A program made the translations under genes and the position numbers. 64,000 nucleotides of DNA from Warburgia ugandensis (taxonomy: Eukaryota > Streptophyta > Magnoliopsida > Canellales > Canellaceae): positions 30,300,684 through 30,364,683 of the forward strand of contig CP141128.1 in NCBI GenBank assembly GCA_035236585.1. Reading direction: 5' to 3'. Shown one piece after another: positions 1 to 12,093 of the stretch. Position 1 is the first letter of the stretch. The number at the start of each line of letters is the position of its first letter. The notes under the pieces were generated by a model, which was not told the origin of the DNA, searched no databases, and saw nothing but the letters and a program-made list of their open reading frames with translations.

Positions 1-539
1 CCAACTTTGATTTTTATCTTATAAATTTGACCAACAATTTTCATTATATCACTAAATCTCATAACCCGACCATTGCCTGTCACTAAATCATTGGATCTTA
101 TTGATTTGATTATTATTTGTTGTCAAATCATTAGATCTCATTGATCAAATCCTAATTTTCATCAAATCATTAGATCTCATTAATTGGATAGTAGATTTTC
201 ATAATATCATTGACATTATGTATCTAATTGTTGATATTTATCTAACCTTTGGATCTCGTTGATCCAATCATTAGTTTATATCAAATCATTGCATGTTGTT
301 GATCATACTATTTAAATTCAACAAGTCATTAGATATCGTTGATCCAACCTTTGATTTTAAGTAAATCACCATATTCATTGATCTAACCATTCATTTTTAG
401 TCACATCACTGATTCTTATCAACCTGACCACTAATTTTATCAAATCATACAATCCCTTTATTCAACCAATGATCTCTACAAGTTGTCAAATCTCATCGAT
501 CTGCCTTTTAATTTTTTGCAAATTCTAGGATCCTGTCGA

Positions 540-760
540 CCGTAAAATCAATTCTAAGGATTGGAGGTGACTTTTCCTCAAATTCAAAGAATAGAAGGTG
601 ATCTTTTCTCAAATAAGAAAAATTGAGTACTATCTTTCTTCAAATTTTTAGGATCAAAGATTTTTCTTTCTCAAATCAGATAAGATCAAAAGTGATCTTT
701 CATTAATCCCCAAGAATCGAGTTGATTCTTTCTGAAATCTAAAAGAACAGAGCGATGCTT
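540..760 (+). repeat. 31-bp sub-repeat block, copy 1
   Basis: The 40-bp rhythm is replaced by a 31-bp rhythm. Units start near 566, 597, 628, 660, 691 and 722, each with the pattern GGTGATCTTTTCTCAAAT followed by an A-rich tail. About seven units then run back into the 40-bp repeat. The same block with the same unit order recurs elsewhere in the array, so it marks a higher-order repeat. Confidence 0.85.
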
Positions 761-3700
761 CATTAAATGATTGAATGTTGTTGATCTAACCTTTCACCTT
801 CATCAAATCACTCAATCACGTTGATCTAACCATTAATATTCATCAAATCATTCAGTCAAATCCTTCTAAAAAATAATTATCTTCAAATTGTGGGATCCTG
901 TCAGTTTGACAAATGAAAATCATTAAATCATTGATCTCATTATTTTTCTCTTAGATATTCATCAAATTAGAGGATCTCATTGATTTGACCATTAATTTAA
1001 TCAAATCATCCAATCTTATTGATAGTTTGTCAATTTTCATCAAATCATTAGATCTTCTTGATCTGACCATTGATTTTCATCAACTCATTTGATTTTGTCA
1101 ATCTAACCATCATTTTTGAATGAATCACCATAGCTTGTTGATCTAATAATTGATTTTGATTAGATCTACTTATCAGCCCTTTAATTTTCTTTTAATTTGA
1201 TCTATTCAATCATTGATTATCAAATCATTGGATATTAGCAATCAACCACCAATTTTTTTTATGAATCATCAGATCTTGTCAAGTCATTTGCCGATTTGCA
1301 TCATAGTATCTTATAATATTGACCTGAATTATAATTTTCACCATAATCACCTTATCTCATTGATCCAACTAATGATTTTCAAAAAATCATCTGATCTCCT
1401 CCATCTATCTATTAATTTTTGTCAAGTTATCAAATCTCATAAATCCTATAATTTTTTTCTAATCATCTCATAAGTCATTCTAATTTAATCACTAGATATC
1501 ATTAATCTAGTGATAAATTTCATCAAATAATTGAATCTCACTTATCTAACCCAAACTATCATTAAATCATTTGATCTTATGGACCTAATAGTCAAATTTC
1601 ATAAAACCATTGCATCTAATTAATTCAACTATTGATTTTCATTCAATCATTGGATCTCTTCGATCTCAATATTTCTTCCCATCAAATCATTAGATCTCAT
1701 TGCTCTCAATATTTCTTCCCATCAAATCATTAGATCTCATTGCTCTTCGATCTCAATATTTCTTCCCATCAAATCATTGGATCTCATTGAACTAATGATC
1801 AATTTTTATCCAATCAATGGGTCTCATACTAAATGCTGATTTTCATCAACTCTTCTAGATCTCATTAGTCCAACCTTTTATTTTTCTGAAATCATCAGAT
1901 CTCATTAATTTAGTGGTTAATTTTCATCAAACACCAAATATAGTTAATCTAACCAATGATTTTTATCAAATCATTTGATCTCTTTAATTCAACCATTAAC
2001 TTTTTTCAAATGATCAGGTCTCATCCATCTGACCATCAATTTTCATCAAATTATCACATCTCATTGATTAGATAATAGTTTCCATAAAAAATATAAGATC
2101 TCATTAATCTAAAGCTTGATTTTCATGAAATCATTAGATCTCACTGATCAACAAATTTATTTTTATCAAATTATGTATCATTGGATATCATTGATTTGAT
2201 CATCAATTTTAATCTTATCATTAGATATCACTGATCAAAAAATTCATTTTCATCAAGTCATCGAATCTTGTGAATTCAAAAACTTGGTTTTAATCAAAAC
2301 ATAAGATCTTCTCAATCCAGCAATCAATTTTCTTGTATCATCAATCTAGTCAATCTAACCATTGATTTTCATAAAATCTATAAATCTCGTCAGTTGACCT
2401 TAGATTTTTGTCAAATGATCAAATCTAACTGTTCCAACCTCGATTTTTATCAAATCATCAAATCTAAAAAATTTCACATTTCCTATTCATCATATCATAG
2501 TATTTCAATTATTTAACAGTTGATTTTATTAAATTATTGTTTGAAGAATCTTTTCATTGATTTTCATTAAATCATTATATTTCAACAATCGAATGCCTGA
2601 TTTTTAATAAATCACTAATTCTCATTGATCTGCCCATACATTTTCATCCAATCTCTTAGATCCGATGATTGGTTTTCATCAAATCATAAAATCTAAGTAA
2701 TTTTAGCTTTAATTTTTACCCCAATTTAGAACTCAATGATTCAATAGTTGATTTCATTTAATTATTAGATCTCATAACTGACCATTGACTTTCTTCAAAT
2801 CATTGGATCTCATCATTCCATTCCTTTATTTTCATCCAATCATTAGATATATCGATACAACCATCAAATTACATCAAATCATCTATTATTAATGATAAGA
2901 CTACTAATTTTAATAAATTAGTAGGGTTTTATATATCAGAACATTGATTTTCATCATGTCATCGAATCTCTTTGATCACATAGAATTTACTCAAAACATC
3001 ATATCTATTCTATCTGGCAATCAATTTACATCAAATGATTGGATCTTGCTAAATTGATAATTGATTTTGATCAAATCATTGGATGACACAAATCTAATTG
3101 TCAACTTTCGTCAGATCATTGTATCTCATCCTTCCAACAATCAACTTTTAACAAATTATCAGATCTCATTGATCCAATAACTGATTTTCATCAAATCATC
3201 AAGTCTTGTCAATCTGAACTTTGATTTCATCAAATCATTGGATGTCATTGATTCACCATACATTCTCATCAAGTCATTAAATCTTTCAATCTATTCAACT
3301 CATTGACCCTCATTAACGCAAAGGTTATATTCCAATAAATGATTAGAAATCATCATTTCCATTAAATTTCGTAAAAATATCAGAACTTATCGATCCACCC
3401 TTCATTTTCATCAAATCAACTAATCTTATTGATCCCAACTCTGATTTTTGTCTCATATATTTGACCATCAATTTTTATTATATTGCTGGATCTCATCAAT
3501 CTGACCATTGATTGTCATTAATAACTATATCTAGTCCACCCAATCATTACTTTTTATCAAATAATTAAATCTCATTGACCAGACCATAATTTTCGTCAGA
3601 TCACCAAATCTCATTACTTCAATCATTGATTTTGTTGATTCAATTGTTGATCTTTATCTAATCTTTGGATCTCAACGATCCAATCATTAGTTTTCATCAA

Positions 3701-3949
3701 ATCATTGAATGTCATTGATCTAACTATTAATATGCAACAAATCATTAGATCTCATTGATCCAACCATTGACTTTAAGTAAATAACCATATCTCATTGACC
3801 CAATCTTTCATGTTTGTCACATCATTGGATCTCATCCACCTGGCCTATAATTTTTATCAAATCATCCAAGTATGTTGATTTAATCAATGATCTCTACAAG
3901 TCATCAAAACTCATCAATCCACCTTACAAATTTTAGAATCCTATTGACC

Positions 3950-4170
3950 TTAAAATTAAGTCTAAGGATTGAAGGTGACACTTCCTCAAATTGAAGGAAT
4001 CGAAGGTGATCACTTTCTCAAATAAGAAAAATTGGACACAATCTTCTTTTCAAATTTCTAGGATCAGAGATTTTCCTTTCTCAAATAAGATAAAATTGGA
4101 ACTGGTCTTTTGTGAAACCCCAAGAATTGAGTTGATAATTTCTCAAATCTAAGAGAATAAAGTCATCTCT
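3950..4170 (+). repeat. 31-bp sub-repeat block, copy 2
   Basis: Same unit order as copy 1, from the 'tctaaggatt' lead-in to the 'agaataaag' end. The offset from copy 1 is about 3.41 kb, matching the higher-order period found from position 1 versus 3435. Confidence 0.85.
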
Positions 4171-5208
4171 CATCAAATCATTAGATCATATTGATCTAAC
4201 CCTTCATCTTCATCAAATCACCCAATCTTATCAATTTTACTATTAACTTGTATTTAGTCATCAAATCTCTTCAATCCAACCATTGATATTCATCAAATCA
4301 TTTAATCACACTTTTTTTTTTCAAAACATACTTTATCACATCCTTCTAAAAATTAATTTTCTTAAATTATAGGACGTCATCAATTCAATGGATGAAAAGC
4401 ATTAAATCACTGATCTTGTTGTTCTGCACCTAGATTTTCATCAAATTAGTGGATCTTAATGATTTGACCATTATTTTTAATCAAATCATCCCATATTATT
4501 GATCCGCTTGTCAATTTCTATCAATTCATCTAATCTCCTCAATTTGACCTTTGATTTTCATCAACTCATAGGATTTCATCAATCTAACCACCAATTTTGA
4601 TCAAATCATTAAATCTCGTTAATCTACTAATTGACTTTGATTTGATCTAGTCAAGTCGTCCTTTAATTTTCAATGAATTTCATCGATTTTCATCAAATCA
4701 TCAGATATCATTGATATAGGCACCAAATTTCATTAAATCATCATATTTGGTCAATCAATGTGTTGGTTTACATTCAAGTATCTTATAACATTGATCCAAA
4801 TTATATTTTTTATCATATCATCTTATTGCATCGATCCAAACAATAATTTTCAACAAATCATCTGATCTCATCCATTTATCTATCAAAAATTTTCAAATCT
4901 CATTAGTCCTATAAAATTTGTTTCAAATTATCTAATAATTCATTGTAATTACATCACAAAATATAATCAATCTAGCAATAAATTTCATCAAATTATGAAA
5001 TCTCACTTATCTGACTTTTGACTTTCATAAAATTATTTGATCTTATCAATCTGATAGTCAATTTTTATTGAATAACTAAATCTCACTAATTTGAATTGAT
5101 TTTCATCAAATCATTGTTCTTGTCAATCTAAATATTTCTTATCATCATATCATTAGAGCTCACTACTATGGAACTATATTAAATCAAATCAGTTGATCTT
5201 ATTGAACT

Positions 5209-8200
5209 TGTAATACCTCCAATTTCTAAATTCTAATTTATGTAATTTTTTATTAAATTGTGAATGAAATACGAATTTGGAATTTCATGTTTTAAGTTTT
5301 GTGGATTTGACCTTTTGAAAAATAATTAGTTGTAACCTTAATATTTAGAATGTACATGAGAAAAGGCTTTCCAACAACATTAAGAATGCTAAGACTAGAT
5401 TTCAAATGAAAATTTTTAAGTTTTTATAATGAAGGGCTTTTTTGTAAATTCACTTGGTAGGCCCCACTTGTAAAATATGTAACTAAAAAGATTAGGCTCC
5501 ATTACAGACCCTTATACACTAGCATTAATCATAAAGTAAATAGAATAATAGAAATTAAAAAGAATTAAAAATATTAAAATAAACTAAAAATAAAATATAT
5601 CATAACATTAAATGAGGGGGGGCTTTTTTATGGTGGTACCCCCTTTTAAAAGAAATGATAGCTGATTGTAATGGTTGACCAAAGGATGAGAAGAAATAAG
5701 AGGGAATAAGAAGAAGGTAGGGAAAGAAAAAGAAGAAAAGCAGGAACAAGAGGAAGAAAGAGAGGAAGATAGGGAGTTAGAAAAGGAACATGGAGAAGAT
5801 TCCATCATCGAAAGACCCAAGAGAATGCTATCATAATTTCCAATGAAATAGAAGAAGATCGTCCTGTGGAGATTAGGTCCATGAGAGAAAACAATGGCTC
5901 AGACTAATGATATGATCGGAGCATCTTATTCAATTCATCAAAATGATCAAAAGCCTTCTGTTTCTCCTATGATCCAACTATTTCTCATTGTAAATATTGG
6001 AAGAAATGTGACGCATGTAGCTTCTGTGTTTGCTAGAGATAATGATGAGTCAATTGGATTATCTAAGACATCCAATCAACTCCTTCTGAAGAATAGAGTA
6101 AGAAACAAAAAATGATTTACCAATCGGAGAAGGAAAATTCTGGAGTTGGAGTGAATAACAACGAATGATTAAGATCAATGAGATGTAGGTACTATACTGT
6201 TCCAACTAAGAGATTAGAACCATCCATATTGCTTATTATTCTGATTTTTGTAAAAATCAGTAGTCAAAATTTTTAATCAAAGAAGATCCAATAGTGATCT
6301 AGAGTTACCAGCAATGCATGGTCAAGATTAAAGATGTTCATTACAATCCAACGACGATCAAACAAATCTAACAAACTCTTGAATAGGAAATTGATAGATC
6401 AAAGGTAAAATTTTACTGAAATTCTTTGATTTTCATCTTTATTTAATTTGGATGAATATAAGATCCAAGGTTCATCATTAAGATTTTTTATAAATTTTTA
6501 AAATAAAAACTAGATCCAAGAAAGAATAGCTTGGATATGAACATTATATTAAGTATTTGTTGTTAAATCAATTGAGAAATTAGGATCTGATCAACATCCA
6601 CACATTGAATGCATGGATGATTGATCTGATCACACAATTAGTAGATCAAGGTACTGATTAGTTACCGTTAACTGAGATTTAAAACAAATTCAAATGTCTA
6701 AACTTAATTTGAATGGTGGAATGTGTTCATTTCATAATCCATGAGCTACGCCAATGATTCGACCATTATAAATTGTTGGATCATTGTCAAATGATCATAT
6801 CAGATATTGATTATATTAAATTACACCATTAGATAAGATTATAAAATAAAATAAATTCTTAGATCATATTTGAATTTACTATATACATTCAATTATGTAA
6901 ATTAAAATAAATATGATCGTTGGATTGCAGTTAGATACATCATTGAAGGCATATAATATTGTATTAACAAACTAAACTAAATTTTGAATGTTGCATTGGA
7001 ATAAAACTTGTAAACATAGAAACCGATGTTATAAATTATTGATCAACAATCAATGTATGTATCAGAATACATGATAAGTTCTAGTAATACATTATGAATA
7101 TATTACAAATTATGGATAAAGTGCTCATGGATGATGGAAATTAGTGCAACTTAGTTTAGCCACTTTGGATTGCAAAATCAAAAGTAGGTGCATTTAAGTG
7201 TTATAGTGGTTAGCTTTACTTTAATGTACCTTTATCTTGTTTGTATTATAAAAATGAGATATTGAAGATACAATTGATTGAAATGTTTGAAAAGCTTTGC
7301 ATTTTTTTAATATTGTGAAAAATCAAATTTACTGAAAAGTGCTTTAAATGTTACACTTGCTTTTGAAATGAAATCAAGTATTGAAAACATATAGATTCCA
7401 AATCACATGCAATCAATTTGTCAATGTATTATTTTAAGGCTACATGTGTTATGATAGTAAATAACCGATGAGAGGAGAGGGGGGGGGGGCGCGCGGAGAG
7501 TGCTGTTGCACGCCCAGACTTCAAGGTTTATGTGGTTTCAGAACTTTTAATACTAATATACTTAGCTTACTAATTATTGAGGATGTAATTTTGATTGATT
7601 GACATGCATATTTACCTATGGTCACCATACTAGGAGGTGTAGTTTGATCCTCTCCTCTGATTTGAGATACTTGCCTAAGAGGCATTATTGTTTGAGGTGG
7701 ATGCATCATGGAAAAGCATACCATTAACTATTTACTGATCTATATCCCTGTGAGTAGTGGTGTAGCCCATGTGGTATCCATGGACGAACATATATTGGCG
7801 ATGGACCCACTATGTGCATGGTGCACCTGTATTGATTGATTGGGTATGCCAGGACATTCCTTTTATCTTTGTGAAGATTAGACCACATTGGCCTATGGCT
7901 AAAGGCCAGATGCTGGTAACTCTTGTTAATATGCTATCATTGAATTATTATAGAAATTATTATATTAAGTGATGATCCTCGGTGTATAATTATTTCTCTA
8001 TGTTTTGAAATTTTTTTATATCTTTCAATATTGTAAAAATTATGAGCACTATGTTTTGAGATTTACATTAATATTGATCAGATTCGATTCCCTGTTAAAA
8101 TATTAATTTTATAAGTCATTGATCATACACATAAATATCACATTATTTTCACCTACACAAGCACTAGTTTGCTGAGATATTGTAAATGTTTTACAATATC

Positions 8201-8743
8201 TCAGGTTTGAAGGATAGAACTGAAGAGAAGACAGATTAAGATTGGGGTGATTGTTGTAAAGTTAACGGTTTAGGATAGAAAAATTGATAGAAATCTAAGG
8301 TGAGATCATAGGAGTGCATTGTATAAGTTTGAATTACTTTAATATGTAAACATAAAAGAAATGAGAATTGTGGGTTTATTTATATTCATGATTAAGGGAT
8401 GAAATGATGTGGTTGTGAATGGAAGTCCTAGATGTATGTTTAAGTAATTATGTTTGTTTAAAATTTTTAAAAAAAAATTGTTGAACTATTATTAGGTGTT
8501 TTGCTCGCATGTGCTAAATGGGAAAATATTAGAAATACAGAGGAAACTTTGCCAAATTTTTTTGTAGAAACACAGTTCATTTCACCATCAAATTTATGTA
8601 AAATTTTTTATAAAAAGATGAAAAAAGGGATTTTTGAAAGAAAATATTTCCTTTGTTTGTTTTCTAATAAATTTTTTAAACTAGGGACCCCACTATTTTG
8701 AAAAAGTATTTTGAAATGAATTATAAAAACCCAAGATATCACA
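5209..8743 (+). mobile_element. Solo LTR, family C, copy 1
   Basis: The satellite is interrupted by 3535 bp starting TGTAATACCTCC and ending GATATCACA, the TG...CA ends of an LTR. Flanks are GAACT (5204-5208) and AAACT (8744-8748), a probable 5-bp target duplication with one change; removing the insert restores satellite wording. No internal copy of the ends, primer-binding site or pol was seen, so it reads as a solo LTR. A second, minus-strand copy lies at 48523-50679. The short frames at 5608-5820 (minus), 5894-6115 and 7769-7972 have no recognised domain. A G-run with GC-rich flank lies near 7480-7500. Confidence 0.8.
8172..8204 (+). other. Perfect 15-bp stem-loop in family C LTR
   Basis: CTGAGATATTGTAAA (8172-8186) and its exact complement TTTACAATATCTCAG (8190-8204) flank a 3-nt TGT loop. 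It lies about 540 bp before the 3' end of the LTR. Equivalent stem-loops occur in families A, B and D at similar distances. Function unknown. Confidence 0.85.
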
Positions 8744-9116
8744 AAACTGACCAAATTTTTTTATCCAATCAGTGGGTCTCATACTAAATGCTAATTTTCA
8801 TCAATTCATTTAGATCTTGTCAATTTAATGGTTGATTTTCATCAAATAATCAAGATCTTGTCAATTTAATTGTTGATTTTCATCAAATCACTAGATCTCG
8901 CCAATTTAACAAATCATTGGATCTCATTGATTGTTGTTGATTTTGTTTGGATGATTAAGTCTCATCCATTCGACCATCAATTTTTATCACTGATTCCATG
9001 CAACTGCCAATTTTCATTGAATTATCGGATCTTGTCAATCCATTTATTGATTTACATTAAGCATCTCAAACATTAATTTAATTTATGATTTTCATCATAT
9101 CATCTTATCTCATCGA

Positions 9117-9505
9117 TCCTTGGATTTAAGATTCTTCAAATCTGATGCTTTAATGAAAATCAACCTTTGGGATAGTTGAAATACTTCGATTTCATGAATA
9201 GGAAATGTGGGATTAATGAGATCTATTGATTTGATGAAAACCAAGGGATGGACTAGTTAGATTTGATCATTTGACAAAAATCAAGGGTTGATCAATGAGA
9301 TTCAAACTAATGACATAAGAAAATTGATAGTCGGATTGAGGAGATCCTATATTTTGATTAAAACCAACTTTTGAATTGTCAAGATTTGATTATTTATGAA
9401 AATGAATATTGTGATCAATGAGATTTAATGATATGATGGAAATTGACTATCAGATCAATGAGATCCAATGGTTGGATAAGACTTGGTCATCTGAACAAAA
9501 CTCAT
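9117..9505 (-). repeat. Inverted satellite segment 1
   Basis: From about 9117 the satellite reads as its reverse complement (for example 'gatttgatgaaaacc' replacing 'ggttttcatcaaatc') and returns to the plus orientation near 9505. Flanks on both sides are plus-oriented units, so a segment of about 390 bp is inverted inside the array. Confidence 0.8.
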
Positions 9506-9717
9506 CAATCCAATCCTTCATTTTCATCAAATCAACAAATCTCATCGATCCCAACTTTGATTTTTGTCTCATACATTCGACCATCAATCTTCGTCATATC
9601 ACTAGATCTTGTTAATCTAATCATTGATTGTCATTAAATCACTTGGTGTCATAGCTCCAATCATTACTTTTTATCAAATCATTAGATCTCATCAAATCAC
9701 TATGTGTCATGGCTCTG

Positions 9718-9925
9718 GTGTCTCTTTCTCAAATTCAAAGAATCAAAGGTGATCTTTTCTCAAATAAGAAAAATTGGACACTATTTTTGTTTGAATTTTC
9801 AAGATTAGAGATTTTTCTTTATCAAATTAGATAAGATCGAAGGTGTTCTTCTGTCAAACCCTTTGAATTGAGTTGGTTCTTGCAGAAATCTAAAAGAACA
9901 AAGTGCCCTTTTATCAAATGCTTGG
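9718..9925 (+). repeat. 31-bp sub-repeat block, copy 3
   Basis: Same block, but its first unit is altered to 'ggtgtctctttctcaaattc'. It shares this and other variants (such as 'ggtgttctt') with the inverted copy at 32005-32225, marking these two as closest relatives. Confidence 0.8.
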
Positions 9926-12062
9926 ATCTTGCTAATCCAACCCCCCATCTTCATCAAATCACCCAATCTTGATGATCTAATTGTTGATTTTTATCTAGTC
10001 ATCAAATCTTGTCAATCTAACCTTTAATATTCATCAAATCATAGAATCATGTTAATTTTTAAAACATCATTGTATCATGTCCTTCCAAAATTTAATTTTC
10101 TTTAAATTATGGTATCTCATCCCAATGGATGAAAATCATTAAATCACAAATCTTCATTGTTTTGCTCTTAGATTTTCATCAAATTAGAGGATCTTATTGA
10201 TCATGTTCTTAATTTTCATTGAATCATCAAATCTCTTTGGTCTAACAATTGATTTTGTTTTGATCTAGCCAATACGCCCTTTAATTTTCTTTGGATCCAA
10301 TACATTTTTATGAAATCTCTTAGATCTAACTATTGGTTTCCATCAAATCTCAATAATTTTGGCCTTAATTTTCATCTAATTATTAGATCTCATTGATCTA
10401 ATCATCAAATCTCATAACTGACTAGTAACTTTTTCAAATCAATGGATCTCTACCATTCATTTTCAACCAATCATCAGATATGTCAATTTGACAATCAATT
10501 ATATCAAATCATTTGGTCTCAATGATCCAAGTACTAATTTTAATCAAATCATTGGATTTTGTTTATCTGAACATTGATTGTCATCGTGCCATTCGATCTC
10601 TTTGATTCCACACTTGAATTTATTCAAAACATTAGATCCCATCTATTCATTAATCAATTTACATCAAATCATTTGATCTCGTTGACTTGACAATTGATTT
10701 TGATCAAATCATTGGATCACATAAATCCAATTGTTGATTTTCATTAGATAATTGGATCTTATCCATCCAACCATCAACCTTCAGTAAATTATTGGATCTC
10801 ATTGATCTAGTCATTGATTTTCATCAAATCATTGAATATTGTTGATCTGAACCTTGATTTTCATCAATCACTGGATCTTAATGGTCACCATACATTCTAA
10901 TTGAGTCATTGAATCTTGTTGATCTAACTATTGATTTTCATCAAATCATTGGATCTCATCGATCTAACCATCAATTTCCATCAAATCATTTTATCTCGTT
11001 GACACAACCTTCAATTTTCATTAAATTGTAGAACCTCATAAACCCTCCTTGATACAAAGTTTGAATTTAAACAAATGAATGAAGCTCATGAATCCAATCA
11101 TTGTTTTCATCAAATCTCTTATATCTGACTACTTAATTTATCAAAATCATTAAAACTCATAGATCCAACCCTTCATTTTCATCAAAGTAAAGGATCTCAT
11201 CAATCCCACCTTTGATTTTTGTCTCATATATTTGACCATCAATTTTCATTATATCACTGGATCTTGTTAATCCGACTAGTGGTTGTTATTAAATCACTAC
11301 TCTCATTGATTTGATCATTAGTTCTTATCAAATCAATAGATCTCATTAATCAGACCCTAATTTTTATTCAATTAACTTATCTCATTAGGTTGACCATTGA
11401 TTTTCATAATGTCATTGATATCATTGAACTAATTGTTGATCTTTATCAATCATTGGATCTGGTTGATCTAATCATTAGTTTTCATCATATCATTGGACGT
11501 CATTGATCTTACTATTTATACTCAACAAATCATTAGATCTCATTAATCCGACCATTGATTTTAAGTAAATCATCATATCTCATTAGTCCAACCATTCATT
11601 TTTGTCACATCATTGGATCTCATCAACCTGATCTCTTATGGCGACCCGGGTTTTTGTAACACGTTTTGTAATGATTTTGAAAGGCAGGGCCCTTATTAGT
11701 GTAAATTGTTTTTCACAAAACAAAGCAGTGGAAATTCTTTTCTTTAGAACTTGTTTTGTAAAACCCAAGTCATCACTTCATACATAACATAAGTAGAATT
11801 TTGTACAAGATAAAATTTCATTGAAGGAATATACTTTCATTAAATTCCAGAATCCATCCAGTGGTTCACAGTATAACCAAATCCATTACAATACTTGTCC
11901 AAATTACATAATCCAAAACTCAAAGCTCACCATAGAATGAAACTCTCATTACAATATAATACTCTTAAACAAAGCAAAATACATGTCTTCAAGGGTATAT
12001 CTTGAAGATTATTCTCTTCAAGTCTTCTATCGTCTTGAGCTCCTAACTCTCCTTCCCTGTAT

Positions 12063-12093
12063 CTGAGATATTACAACATTTACAATATCTCAG
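12063..12093 (-). other. Stem-loop in family B copy 1
   Basis: CTGAGATATT (12063-12072) pairs exactly with AATATCTCAG (12084-12093) across an 11-nt loop. On the LTR's own strand it is followed within 450 bp by the LTR end. Corresponds to the stem-loops at 8172, 35154 and 42850. Confidence 0.8.

Larger units (their letters stand above)
1..5208 (+). repeat. Degenerate 40-bp satellite array, segment 1
   Basis: Continuous imperfect tandem repeats of about 39-41 bp fill this stretch; the unit is close to TTGATTTTCATCAAATCATT plus GGATCTCATTGATCCAACCA. Units differ widely from each other, so the array looks old. Position 1 matches position 3435 in order and wording, which gives a higher-order period near 3.43 kb. 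A tight local duplication of about 50 bp lies at 1660-1790. Open frames here, such as 1213-1473, are products of the periodic sequence and give low-complexity peptides; I see no gene. The right edge is set by the family C solo LTR at 5209. Confidence 0.9.
8744..11636 (+). repeat. 40-bp satellite array, segment 2
   Basis: The satellite resumes after the family C insert and runs to the family B solo LTR. It includes an inverted portion (9117-9505) and a 31-bp block (9718-9925). The higher-order landmark 'ccaactttgatttttgtctca' recurs near 9551 and again near 11205, only about 1.65 kb apart, so this part has lost a piece of the 3.4-kb unit. No gene. Confidence 0.88.

Noticed and set aside
1213..1473. 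86-codon open frame, and many similar ones across the satellite
   Set aside because: They translate the 40-bp tandem repeat and recur in several frames with the same Ile/Leu/His/Asp-rich wording; there is no domain or gene structure.
1..5208. CRISPR-like array of direct repeats
   Set aside because: Repeats are contiguous and degenerate with no unique spacers, and the context is a plant genome.
5209..8743. Family C insert as a complete short element with its own genes
   Set aside because: Ends are not repeated inside, no primer-binding site or polypurine tract was found, and all frames are under 75 codons without domains; a solo LTR explains it better.
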